From: an uncultured Oscillospiraceae bacterium | GTDB taxonomy: Bacteria; Bacillota; Clostridia; Oscillospirales; Ruminococcaceae | Length of the DNA stretch: 8,284 bases | Direction: 5' to 3' | Assembly: GCA_900543295.1 (NCBI GenBank) | Contig: UQQY01000101.1 | Location: forward strand, 1-8,284 | In this document: positions 1-5,913 of the stretch, piece by piece | How positions within the stretch are numbered: the first letter of the stretch is position 1 | Layout of the letters: each line of letters opens with the position of its first letter | Position numbers and translations under genes: made by a program | The notes under the pieces: model-generated | Databases searched by the model: none | Told to the model about the DNA's origin: nothing | What the model saw: the letters and a program-made list of their open reading frames with translations, nothing else

Positions 1-33
1 TAAAATTCCATTAGTTGGTCTGCGAAAGCCTAT

Positions 34-81
34 TATAATCGTATTATACTACAAAAATTCAAAACTTTTTATACGATTATA
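34..81. repeat. 11-bp perfect inverted repeat, AT-rich
   Basis: TATAATCGTAT at 34-44 is the exact reverse complement of ATACGATTATA at 71-81. The 26 bases between them include AAAAA (53-57) and TTTTT (66-70), which can extend the stem beyond a one-sided bulge. There is no GC-rich stem and no clean terminal T-run, so it is a poor intrinsic terminator. It lies just upstream of the decayed RHS remnant. It could be a relic of a small element, an operator, or chance pairing in AT-rich DNA. Confidence 0.45.
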
Positions 82-338
82 TCACACTTTGGGAATAAGG
101 TAAACAGCTTTTGCTCATTCATGGCTACGACAAATGCGAAAACCTGATTGCGGCGGAATGCAATTCCCATGCTAAAGCGGGTAAAATCAAGATCGAGGTC
201 TGCTCCCAGGTGTTCTGGGATGGCAGGCAAATTACAATGCGGAGCTGGTTTGAATTCCGATGGAGAGAATTGTCCAGTGAAAACGGCAATGTTCTGACCG
301 TGTTTTGAAATCGCACCCTGTAGAAGCAATCAATCTAT
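82..338 (+). pseudogene. decayed RHS core remnant, upstream part
   Basis: No intact gene is visible here. One frame keeps RHS-like landmarks: W-E-stop-G-K-Q-L at 90-110, like the W-E-x-G-R-Q-L element of RHS cores, then a Y-D pair, and F-W-D-G-R-Q-I beginning at 213, like the later Y-x-D-G-x-x-I element. The two W residues are 42 codons apart, close to the roughly 40 seen in family members as I remember them. The stop at 96-98 breaks the frame, and the frame ends again at about 308. The stretch normally found before the RHS C-terminal signature (N-L-Q-G-D-V, Y-D-A-W-G, Y-Y-L-x-S-R) is missing or too worn to recognise, so a deletion is likely. The match rests on short motifs only, and a chance resemblance is possible. 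Confidence 0.4.
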
Positions 339-1082
339 ATGCTGAAAAGCAGATCTGCCAGAGTCTTTGGTTTTGGTACCAACAAATCACACAGCTATGA
401 TCCGGAGACTTGCAGGTTTGTTAATGCGGATGGATATGTGAGCACAGGTTCAGCATTGCTCGGATATAATATGTTTGCGTACTGCTTGAACAATCCAATA
501 TCCAATGTGGATTCCAGCGGCAGTATTCCGATGCGTTCTACAATAGTTTGCGATGGCAGTGGTACTCCTTCTACAACGCCCAAGAATTCTGCTACCGGAA
601 GTAATATGTCACAAGTTGGAGCAATATGCGCTGTTGGATCACTTTTATCTGCTGCCGACGGACCGCTTCCTATAGGAGATATTGCTAGAATTATACTAAT
701 AGCTGGTGCATTAGTATTGATTTCTGCAAATAGTGATGTACAGGCGCCATCTATTGCACAAGATAAATCGATTAGCATTACAAAACCACCAAGGTTAGAT
801 TATGTCGTAACATTTCCTGTTAATCCCTATAGTTTTAATCCTAGAGGGTTAGAGAGACACGTGCATAAAAATATTGGGGAAGGAAAAAATGGTGGAATAA
901 TAAAATGGGAGATACTGGGAGCAGGAATCACCGTGTTTGAATGGAATGAGGATTTTACATACGAACCACATTATCATTGTTTATTACAGCAAAAACACAG
1001 CTCCCTGACCATTTTGCTAAAAAATAAAAAGAGATACACGATCAGGAGATTGGTCAACGCGCCTGTTCTTTACGGAACATGA
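339..1082 (+). CDS. truncated RHS protein: core end plus variable C-terminal tip (probable pseudogene fragment)
   Basis: This 247-residue frame is the 3' end of an RHS (YD-repeat) gene. RHS proteins are large cell-surface or secreted shells that carry a polymorphic, often toxic, C-terminal tip. Residues 20-60 show the core signature: YDPETCRFVNADGYVSTG, LLGYNMFAYC, NNP and VDSSG. Two usually conserved positions are changed: DPETG to DPETC, and VDPSG to VDSSG. Residues 90-130 form the Gly/Ala-rich hydrophobic pre-toxin stretch with ADGPLPIGDI, common in Firmicute RHS proteins. The tip (about 150-247) contains NPRGLERHVH, GKNGGIIKW and FEWNEDFTYEPHYH; the His pair suggests an enzymatic tip but I cannot name a family. 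No ribosome site precedes the ATG, and LKSR near the start probably belongs to the core motif L-x-S-R-Y-Y-D-P, split by foreign residues. The DNA is visibly more AT-rich than the genes to the right. The frame overlaps the convergent YoaK gene by 29 bp, and no immunity gene follows. It is probably not translated on its own. Confidence 0.75.
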   Translation: MLKSRSARVFGFGTNKSHSYDPETCRFVNADGYVSTGSALLGYNMFAYCLNNPISNVDSSGSIPMRSTIVCDGSGTPSTTPKNSATGSNMSQVGAICAVGSLLSAADGPLPIGDIARIILIAGALVLISANSDVQAPSIAQDKSISITKPPRLDYVVTFPVNPYSFNPRGLERHVHKNIGEGKNGGIIKWEILGAGITVFEWNEDFTYEPHYHCLLQQKHSSLTILLKNKKRYTIRRLVNAPVLYGT

Positions 1083-1731
1083 TGCTGAAGCTGATAAAAA
1101 GCAGGACGCAGCAGAACCATACAGCCTTATCTCCAATCCATGCAGCAGCAAGACCTCCCAATCCAGCTCCAATGGAAAATATAGAAATAACAGAAAAATA
1201 AGTAAGTGTTTTTTGTAGGATCATTTTATCGTGGGATCGGAAATAGGCGCAAAGCGCTTCAACGCCGCTGCGCATGTTTCCAATGCACATTGTACTGGCA
1301 TAGATATGCCCGCGTATTTTATGAAAAGCCTGAACCTGTAAAGCACAGACAAACGAAACCAACGCGTTTGCAAGCGGATCCATACGGCGGCTCAAAAGGC
1401 CCACGCCAAACAGCAAGGTCATTTCACACAGCAAGATAATCTGTCGCCAATGTATTTTTTTGCAATGTTTCAGGTGCATATGAACTAACTCCGCCGCCGT
1501 AATACCAAGTAAAAAAGAGGCGACGGGGATCAGATACTTTAAAACGGTATCCCATTTTCCATGGAACAGGGCGGAGCTCATCAGTACGATATTGCCGGTT
1601 TGCGCATTGGCAAATACCGATCCGCGGCAGGAATAGGTATAAGCATCCTGAAATCCGCCGGATAAAATGATAAACACAGCGGCGCAGAAGGTATCGGACA
1701 TCTGGCCTTGAAATCCACTCTTACGTTTCAT
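1054..1731 (-). CDS. YoaK family (DUF1275) membrane protein
   Basis: This 225-residue integral membrane protein belongs to the YoaK/DUF1275 family, whose biochemical role is unknown. The family hallmark is clear at residues 25-51: SGGFQDAYTY, then a Cys-Arg-Gly, then SVFANAQTGNIVLMS. The rest alternates hydrophobic and charged stretches, with probable membrane spans near 15-33, 63-83, 97-114, 118-135, 175-198 and 202-219. Full length matches the usual 210-240 residues. The start lies 6 bp after the stop of the 82-residue membrane protein gene, so the two form an operon. The ATG at 1731 has no convincing ribosome site and may rely on coupling to the gene before it; Met11 (1701) has a weak AAGG before it and is an alternative start. 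The 3' end overlaps the tip of the convergent RHS remnant. The neighbouring divergent LysR gene is the likely regulator. Confidence 0.88.
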   Translation of the reverse strand: MKRKSGFQGQMSDTFCAAVFIILSGGFQDAYTYSCRGSVFANAQTGNIVLMSSALFHGKWDTVLKYLIPVASFLLGITAAELVHMHLKHCKKIHWRQIILLCEMTLLFGVGLLSRRMDPLANALVSFVCALQVQAFHKIRGHIYASTMCIGNMRSGVEALCAYFRSHDKMILQKTLTYFSVISIFSIGAGLGGLAAAWIGDKAVWFCCVLLFISFSIMFRKEQAR

Positions 1732-1737
1732 AGCAAA

Positions 1738-1986
1738 TTATTTTTGCGAAAAAGTAAAGAGAAACGCAGTATAGGACAGCATAAAGCCAAGCGCAAACAA
1801 AGGAAGAAAAGCATAGCTGCCCGCGCTGTATACTGCGGCGCCGCCGGCAAGAAAGCCCAGCCCCATCGTAATGCAGATCATTCTTGCTTTTACGTTTTTT
1901 TCTTCCATACTATGTGCAAGACGAAGAATCAATATAAACATTGCGGCGTCAAACAGTATAACCATGAAAATTTCGCATATAAACAT
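1738..1986 (-). CDS. small three-span membrane protein, first gene of the YoaK operon
   Basis: The product is an 82-residue, strongly hydrophobic protein that I do not recognise. Three membrane spans can be drawn at about residues 3-23, 36-55 and 57-79. A short charged loop (HSMEEKNVKAR) joins the first two, and a Gly/Ala-rich segment (GLGFLAGGAAVYSAG) sits in the second. It has no catalytic motif and no signal-peptide cleavage site. Translation is well supported by AAGGAGA at 1995-2001, 8 bases from the ATG. It is the promoter-proximal gene of a two-gene operon with the YoaK-family gene, 6 bp apart, and is driven by the promoter at 2046-2074. The tight spacing suggests a partner subunit or helper of the YoaK protein. 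That is inference only; its function is unknown. Confidence 0.75.
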   Translation of the reverse strand: MFICEIFMVILFDAAMFILILRLAHSMEEKNVKARMICITMGLGFLAGGAAVYSAGSYAFLPLFALGFMLSYTAFLFTFSQK

Positions 1987-1994
1987 TATTCTAT

Positions 1995-2001
1995 TCTCCT
2001 T
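1995..2001 (-). promoter_or_regulatory. ribosome binding site of the 82-residue membrane protein
   Basis: On the minus strand this reads AAGGAGA, 8 bases before the ATG at 1986. It is the only strong ribosome site in the two-gene operon, which supports coupled translation of the YoaK gene. Confidence 0.75.
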
Positions 2002-2024
2002 TTTTCACCTTCTACGGCGCATTC

Positions 2025-2053
2025 TTGATTTTTCAGAGCAGGTTTAGTATAAT
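2025..2053 (+). promoter_or_regulatory. sigma-A type promoter for the LysR gene
   Basis: TTGATT (2025-2030) and a perfect TATAAT (2048-2053) are separated by exactly 17 bases. Transcription would start near 2060, leaving a leader of about 70 bases before the GTG start at 2129. The leader is very AT-rich and carries two short dyads, AATATATATATT (2081-2092) and ATAAT-ATC-ATTAT (2094-2106), which could be operator half-sites. The -10 element overlaps that of the opposing promoter, so RNA polymerase should occupy only one at a time. Confidence 0.65.
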
Positions 2054-2074
2054 ACTCGCATCGATATATGTAAA
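2046..2074 (-). promoter_or_regulatory. sigma-A type promoter for the membrane protein operon
   Basis: On the minus strand TTTACA (2069-2074) and TATACT (2046-2051) are 17 bases apart. Transcription would start near 2039 and run left into the 82-residue gene. The -10 shares four bases (2048-2051) with the -10 of the LysR promoter on the other strand. This is the close divergent layout often seen where a LysR-type protein controls itself and a target operon. Confidence 0.6.
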
Positions 2075-2128
2075 ATGTATAATATATATATTGATAATAT
2101 CATTATAGTATATGAAGGACGTGCTTTC

Positions 2129-3025
2129 GTGTATATCAGCTATGACTACTATAGAATCTTTTACTATGTTGCAAAATACGGAAGTATTTCGCATGCGGCA
2201 AAACTGCTGCTGAACAATCAGCCAAACTTGACGAGAACAATTAAAAATTTAGAAGGGGAGCTCGGCTGTCCGCTGTTTTCCCGCACAAGCCGCGGAATGA
2301 AGCTGACGCCGGAAGGAGAGAAACTGTACAGCCACATCCGGATTGCATTTGAACATATCGAGACGGGCGAAGCGGAAATTGCGGAGAGCAAAAATCTGCA
2401 AAGCGGTTCGGTTTTTGTTGCGGCAAGCGAAGTGGCGCTTCGGTGTCTGATTCTTCCGATAATAAAAAAATATCGGATGCTCTATCCGAAAATACGGATT
2501 CGCATCAGCAATCATTCCACCCCGCAGGCTATTGCCGCCCTAAAAGAGGGGACGGCGGATATTGCGGTCGTAACCACGCCTACTGTCCGCTGTGCGTCCT
2601 TGCTTGAAACGGACGTGAAAAGTATTCGTGAAGTTGCAATCTGTTCTCCGGTATTTGCTGCGCTAATCGGCAAAAAGGTAACCCTGTCAGAGCTTTCACA
2701 GTATCCGTTGATCTCACTCGGCGTCGATACAAAGTCCTTCGCCTTTTATTCTGCGTTTTTTGCAGAGAATCGTTTGCCGTATCGTCCGGATATTGAGGCG
2801 TTTACGGCAGATCAAATTCTTCCGATGGTGGAGGCCGACCTTGGGATCGGTTTTGTTCCAGAGGAATTCATCCATCCCACGGATAATGTACGGATTCTCG
2901 ATTTGGTCGAACAAATTCCAAAACGCAGCATTTGTCTGATTAAGAGAAAAGAGCAGCCTTTAAGCGTAGCGGCAAAGGCGCTTGAAAAAATGATTTTAGA
3001 AACTGCAAAGAACGATGAAAGATGA
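2129..3025 (+). CDS. LysR family transcriptional regulator
   Basis: This is a DNA-binding regulator of the LysR type. From the GTG start it has 298 residues, the normal length. The N-terminal winged helix-turn-helix spans about 5-63: YDYYRIFYYVAKYGSISHAA, then LLNNQPNLTRTIKNLE, ELGCPLFSRTSRGM and LTPEGEKLY. Residues from about 88 onward form the periplasmic-binding-like sensor domain (SGSVFVAASEVAL, GTADIAVVTTP, MVEADLGIGFVPEE). The inducer cannot be read from sequence. I chose GTG 2129 because AAGGA at 2115-2119 lies 9 bases before it and the HTH then starts at its usual place. An ATG at 2075 in the same frame would add 18 residues but has no ribosome site and lies almost on the predicted transcript start. 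The gene diverges from the 82-residue protein/YoaK operon, which is its most likely target. It ends in a strong hairpin terminator. Confidence 0.92.
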   Translation: MYISYDYYRIFYYVAKYGSISHAAKLLLNNQPNLTRTIKNLEGELGCPLFSRTSRGMKLTPEGEKLYSHIRIAFEHIETGEAEIAESKNLQSGSVFVAASEVALRCLILPIIKKYRMLYPKIRIRISNHSTPQAIAALKEGTADIAVVTTPTVRCASLLETDVKSIREVAICSPVFAALIGKKVTLSELSQYPLISLGVDTKSFAFYSAFFAENRLPYRPDIEAFTADQILPMVEADLGIGFVPEEFIHPTDNVRILDLVEQIPKRSICLIKRKEQPLSVAAKALEKMILETAKNDER

Positions 3026-3064
3026 AAGCCCGCAGATTTTTCTGAATCTGCGGGCTTTCTTTTC
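3024..3064 (+). terminator. intrinsic terminator of the LysR gene
   Basis: A perfect 15-bp stem (GAAAGCCCGCAGATT at 3024-3038 with AATCTGCGGGCTTTC at 3045-3059) has a 6-base loop and is followed by TTTT (3060-3063). The stem begins inside the TGA stop codon of the LysR gene. On the other strand the hairpin is followed only by ATCTTTCATC, so it may stop transcription from the convergent ATPase gene less efficiently. Confidence 0.88.
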
Positions 3065-3098
3065 ACAAGAAAACTACCTTCGGCACTTTCCTGCGTCT

Positions 3099-5753
3099 TT
3101 ATTTTCCCTCTTTTCTTTTCCTGTGCAGAATCGCCGCAAGAACGGGCGCCGCCAGACAGAAGAATACCGGCCACATCAGCACGTCAAGCGACAGCGCACA
3201 GGTTTTGAAGATCGGCTGCAAAACCGGCAGATACATCACGCACAGCAGGATGGAAAAGGAAAACAGCGCTGCTACGATCAGCTTTTTGTTGTCAAGCCAG
3301 TTGATTGTAAACAGCGTGCGCTCTTCGCTCTTACACTCAAAGACATGTAAAAGCTGTGCAAAAATCAGCGCAAAGAGCGCGCCGGTACGCGCAGAAACGA
3401 GATCGCCCGTCATGCGGTATACAACGGTAAAGGAGGCGAGCGTCGAAAGGCCGATCAAAATGCCGCGGACAATGATTTTTCCGGCAAGGCCATGAGAAAA
3501 CACGCTCTCGTCGGGCTTCCGCGGCGGCCGCTGCATCACGCGCCGGTCATAGGGCTCAAGCCCAAGCGCGATTGCAGGAAGGCCGTCTGTGACAAGGTTT
3601 ACAAGCAGGATCTGAATCGGCAGCAGTACCACCGGCATGGAAAACAGCATGCCTAAAAACATCGTGAGCACCTCGCCGATATTGCAGGAAAGCAGGTAGC
3701 GGATAAATTTCCGGATATTATGATAGATGCTCCGCCCCTCGGCGACAGCGTTTACAAGCGTCGTAAAGTCATCGTCCAAAAGGATCAGATCGCTTGCCTC
3801 CTTTGTGACGTCGGTGCCGCTTTTTCCCATCGAAACGCCGATGTCCGCTTCCTTGACGGCGGGGGCATCGTTTACGCCGTCGCCGGTCATGGCGGTAATC
3901 TGTCCGTTTTTCCGGAATGCGCGCACAATCCGAAGCTTGTGCGCAGGCGTCACACGTGCGAACACGGCGGTATGCTTCACCGCCTCGGCAAGTTCTTTAT
4001 CGCTTAACCGGTCAAGCTCAGATCCGGTCATAACACGCTCGCCATCCGTCAGAATGCCAACCTGCTTGGCAATCGCCGCCGCAGTATGCTTGTGATCCCC
4101 TGTAATCATGACCGTGCGGATACCTGCGCGGCGGCACTCCGCAATACTGCGGCCGACACCTTCGCGCGGCGGATCAATCAGTCCGGCGAAGCCCAGAAAG
4201 ATGAGGTTTTCTTCCATGTTATCCGTTCCCGCAGCCGTCCGGTACGCCGCGCCGATGACACGCATGGCGCGGTCGGCAAGCTGATCGTTTTGTTTAAGCA
4301 GCGCCGCGCGCCTCGCCGCGTTCAGCGGGACGACCCTTCCCGCTTCAAGAACCGCGGCGCAGCGGTTCAGCAAAATATCCGGCGCGCCTTTTACAAAAAG
4401 GAACCGTTCACCGGCGCGGTTTTCGACCGTTACGCTCATCCGCTTGCGCGTACTGTCGAACGGGATTTCCGAGATGCGCCGGTAGGTCGCCGTTTCTCTT
4501 TCATATACCGGCCTGCACAGCGCAAGAAGCGCCCGCTCCGTGGGAGAAGCAAAGCCTTCCTCTTCTTCCTCCGCACTGCAAAGGCTCATACACCGCAAAA
4601 GCAGCTCATGCTCAGGATTTTGTATGTCAAGACGCGAGGCAGAACATTCTCCGGATGCTGTCAGAATCACAGTTGCAGTCATTTTATTCTGTGTAATGGT
4701 ACCCGTCTTGTCGGAGCAGATAACCGTCGCACAGCCAAGCGTCTCCACTGCATGGAGGCGGCGCACAAGCGCGTTTTTCTTCACCATCCGGCTCACTGCG
4801 AGCGCAAGCGAAATGGTAACGACTGCGCAGAGCCCCTCCGGAACCGCCGCAACCGCCAGGCTTACGCCGGTAATCAGCATGTCGAACAGCGCCTCGCCGC
4901 GCAAAACGCCTGTAATGCTTACTACGGCGCAAATAAGCAGGCAGCCCGCCGCAATATATTTGGAAAGCTGGGCCAAATGCTTTTGCAGAGGCGTCGGTTC
5001 TTCTTCAATCTCCGTCAGCATCCCAGCGATCTGTCCCATGCGTGTGCGCATTCCTGTGTTCTCCACACGGAACATCCCGTGTCCGCCGGTTACCGTACAG
5101 CCCATGCTGACCTCGTCGCCCGCTTCTTTCCGAACAGCCGCGGATTCTCCCGTCAGCATTGATTCATCACATGAAAGTCCCGTGCAATGAAGCAGGATGC
5201 CGTCCGCCGGAATACGCCCGCCCGCTGACAGGAATACTTCGTCGCCGGGTACAACCTCCGCCGCATCGATGCTGCGCGCCTTTCCGTCGCGCAGCACCTT
5301 TGCCGCGGGGGAAGCCATCGCGCGCAGCGATTCAAGCGTGCGCTCTGTCCGAAATTCCTGAATAAACCCCAAAAGTCCGTTCATCAGCACGATTACTGCG
5401 ATGGTGATCGCTTCAACGTACTCTCCCATTACAAGCGAAACAGCCGTGCATATCAGCAGGACAAGCGTCATAACGTCCTTAAACTGTGTGAAGAACAGCG
5501 CCGCCGGATGCTTTTTCCTTCCGTCCTTCAAAAGATTCGAACCGTATTGTTCCAGCCGGCGCGCCGCCTCCTTTTCAGTAAGGCCTCTCCGTTCCCCTGT
5601 TTTTTCTTTTGGCTCCGGCGCAGGAACAGTTGTCTGCTCCTGCGCTTTTTTCGATGATTCGGCGCGTCCGACCGGTGTTTGTTTCGGGGTCGCCGCCGTC
5701 TTCTGCGCCGGTACGGATGCAAAATCCCGATCTAACAGCGCGAGCAGTTTCAT
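3099..5753 (-). CDS. calcium-transporting P-type ATPase (P2A, SERCA-like)
   Basis: This membrane pump uses ATP to move cations, most likely Ca2+, out of the cytoplasm. Numbering from the ATG at 5759 (886 residues): LTEKEAARRLEQYGSN at 60-75; actuator TGES 203-206; TM4 PEGL 307-310; phosphorylation DKTGT 350-354; nucleotide domain FDSTRKRMS 434-442 and KGAP 457-460; TGDH 553-556; hinge TGDGVNDAP 625-633. Ten membrane spans are visible. The Ca2+ ligands of SERCA appear kept: E308 (TM4), N693 and E696 (SCNIGEV, TM5), N721, T724 and D725 (VNLVTDGLP, TM6), and probably E812 (TM8). This argues for P2A rather than a heavy-metal or K+ pump. Two ATGs compete: AAGGAG ends 8 bases from the ATG at 5753 but only 2 bases from the one at 5759, so I prefer 5753 (884 residues). 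Oddities are a 55-residue Pro/Ala/Lys/Gln-rich N-terminal extension and PEGLCA in place of PEGLPA. The gene stands alone, convergent with LysR and divergent from the phosphoesterase. Confidence 0.95.
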   Translation of the reverse strand: MKLLALLDRDFASVPAQKTAATPKQTPVGRAESSKKAQEQTTVPAPEPKEKTGERRGLTEKEAARRLEQYGSNLLKDGRKKHPAALFFTQFKDVMTLVLLICTAVSLVMGEYVEAITIAVIVLMNGLLGFIQEFRTERTLESLRAMASPAAKVLRDGKARSIDAAEVVPGDEVFLSAGGRIPADGILLHCTGLSCDESMLTGESAAVRKEAGDEVSMGCTVTGGHGMFRVENTGMRTRMGQIAGMLTEIEEEPTPLQKHLAQLSKYIAAGCLLICAVVSITGVLRGEALFDMLITGVSLAVAAVPEGLCAVVTISLALAVSRMVKKNALVRRLHAVETLGCATVICSDKTGTITQNKMTATVILTASGECSASRLDIQNPEHELLLRCMSLCSAEEEEEGFASPTERALLALCRPVYERETATYRRISEIPFDSTRKRMSVTVENRAGERFLFVKGAPDILLNRCAAVLEAGRVVPLNAARRAALLKQNDQLADRAMRVIGAAYRTAAGTDNMEENLIFLGFAGLIDPPREGVGRSIAECRRAGIRTVMITGDHKHTAAAIAKQVGILTDGERVMTGSELDRLSDKELAEAVKHTAVFARVTPAHKLRIVRAFRKNGQITAMTGDGVNDAPAVKEADIGVSMGKSGTDVTKEASDLILLDDDFTTLVNAVAEGRSIYHNIRKFIRYLLSCNIGEVLTMFLGMLFSMPVVLLPIQILLVNLVTDGLPAIALGLEPYDRRVMQRPPRKPDESVFSHGLAGKIIVRGILIGLSTLASFTVVYRMTGDLVSARTGALFALIFAQLLHVFECKSEERTLFTINWLDNKKLIVAALFSFSILLCVMYLPVLQPIFKTCALSLDVLMWPVFFCLAAPVLAAILHRKRKEGK

Positions 5754-5761
5754 ATTCATTT

Positions 5762-5769
5762 CTCCTTCC
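5762..5769 (-). promoter_or_regulatory. ribosome binding site of the Ca-ATPase
   Basis: The minus strand reads GGAAGGAG here. It is 8 bases from the ATG at 5753 and only 2 bases from the ATG at 5759, which favours the inner start. Confidence 0.7.
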
Positions 5770-5824
5770 GCTGTTTTGGCGTTTGTCTATTTCTATTCCA
5801 AAACACGTTCTTTCATGCGCCGCC

Positions 5825-5853
5825 TTTCCTTTTTTGCACGTCCATAGTATAAT
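5825..5853 (+). promoter_or_regulatory. possible promoter for the phosphoesterase
   Basis: A perfect TATAAT lies at 5848-5853. The best -35 at 17-base spacing is TTTCCT (5825-5830), a weak match. Transcription would start near 5860, about 54 bases before the TTG start. The reverse strand reads ATTATACT over 5846-5853, so a -10 for the divergent ATPase gene could lie in the same bases, but I found no -35 for it. Confidence 0.35.
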
Positions 5854-5900
5854 GAGTATCAAAAAAGACACGGTCGTTGAATGCATTTTAAGAAAAAAAC

Positions 5901-5905
5901 AGGAG
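5901..5905 (+). promoter_or_regulatory. ribosome binding site deciding a TTG start
   Basis: AGGAG is followed by 8 bases and TTG at 5914-5916. The site lies inside the longer reading frame from ATG 5881, so it argues against that upstream start. Confidence 0.7.
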
Positions 5906-5913
5906 ATGAGATT

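Noticed and set aside
69..329. Open frames on both strands (86 residues minus, 65 residues plus) left of the RHS fragment
   Set aside because: Neither has a ribosome site or family resemblance as an independent protein. The plus frame is better read as decayed RHS core.
395..778. A 127-residue open frame on the minus strand
   Set aside because: It lies opposite the RHS core signature, which is clear on the plus strand, and it has no ribosome site or known motif.
4086..5162. A 358-residue open frame on the plus strand
   Set aside because: It is antisense to the Ca-ATPase, whose motifs are unmistakable. The translation is rich in Arg, His and Cys without domain structure, and it is an open shadow of a GC-rich gene.
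5401..5847. A 148-residue plus-strand frame upstream of the phosphoesterase
   Set aside because: It is antisense to the 5' part of the ATPase gene; the Ser/Phe-rich product mirrors the Pro/Ala/Lys-rich N-terminal extension on the coding strand.
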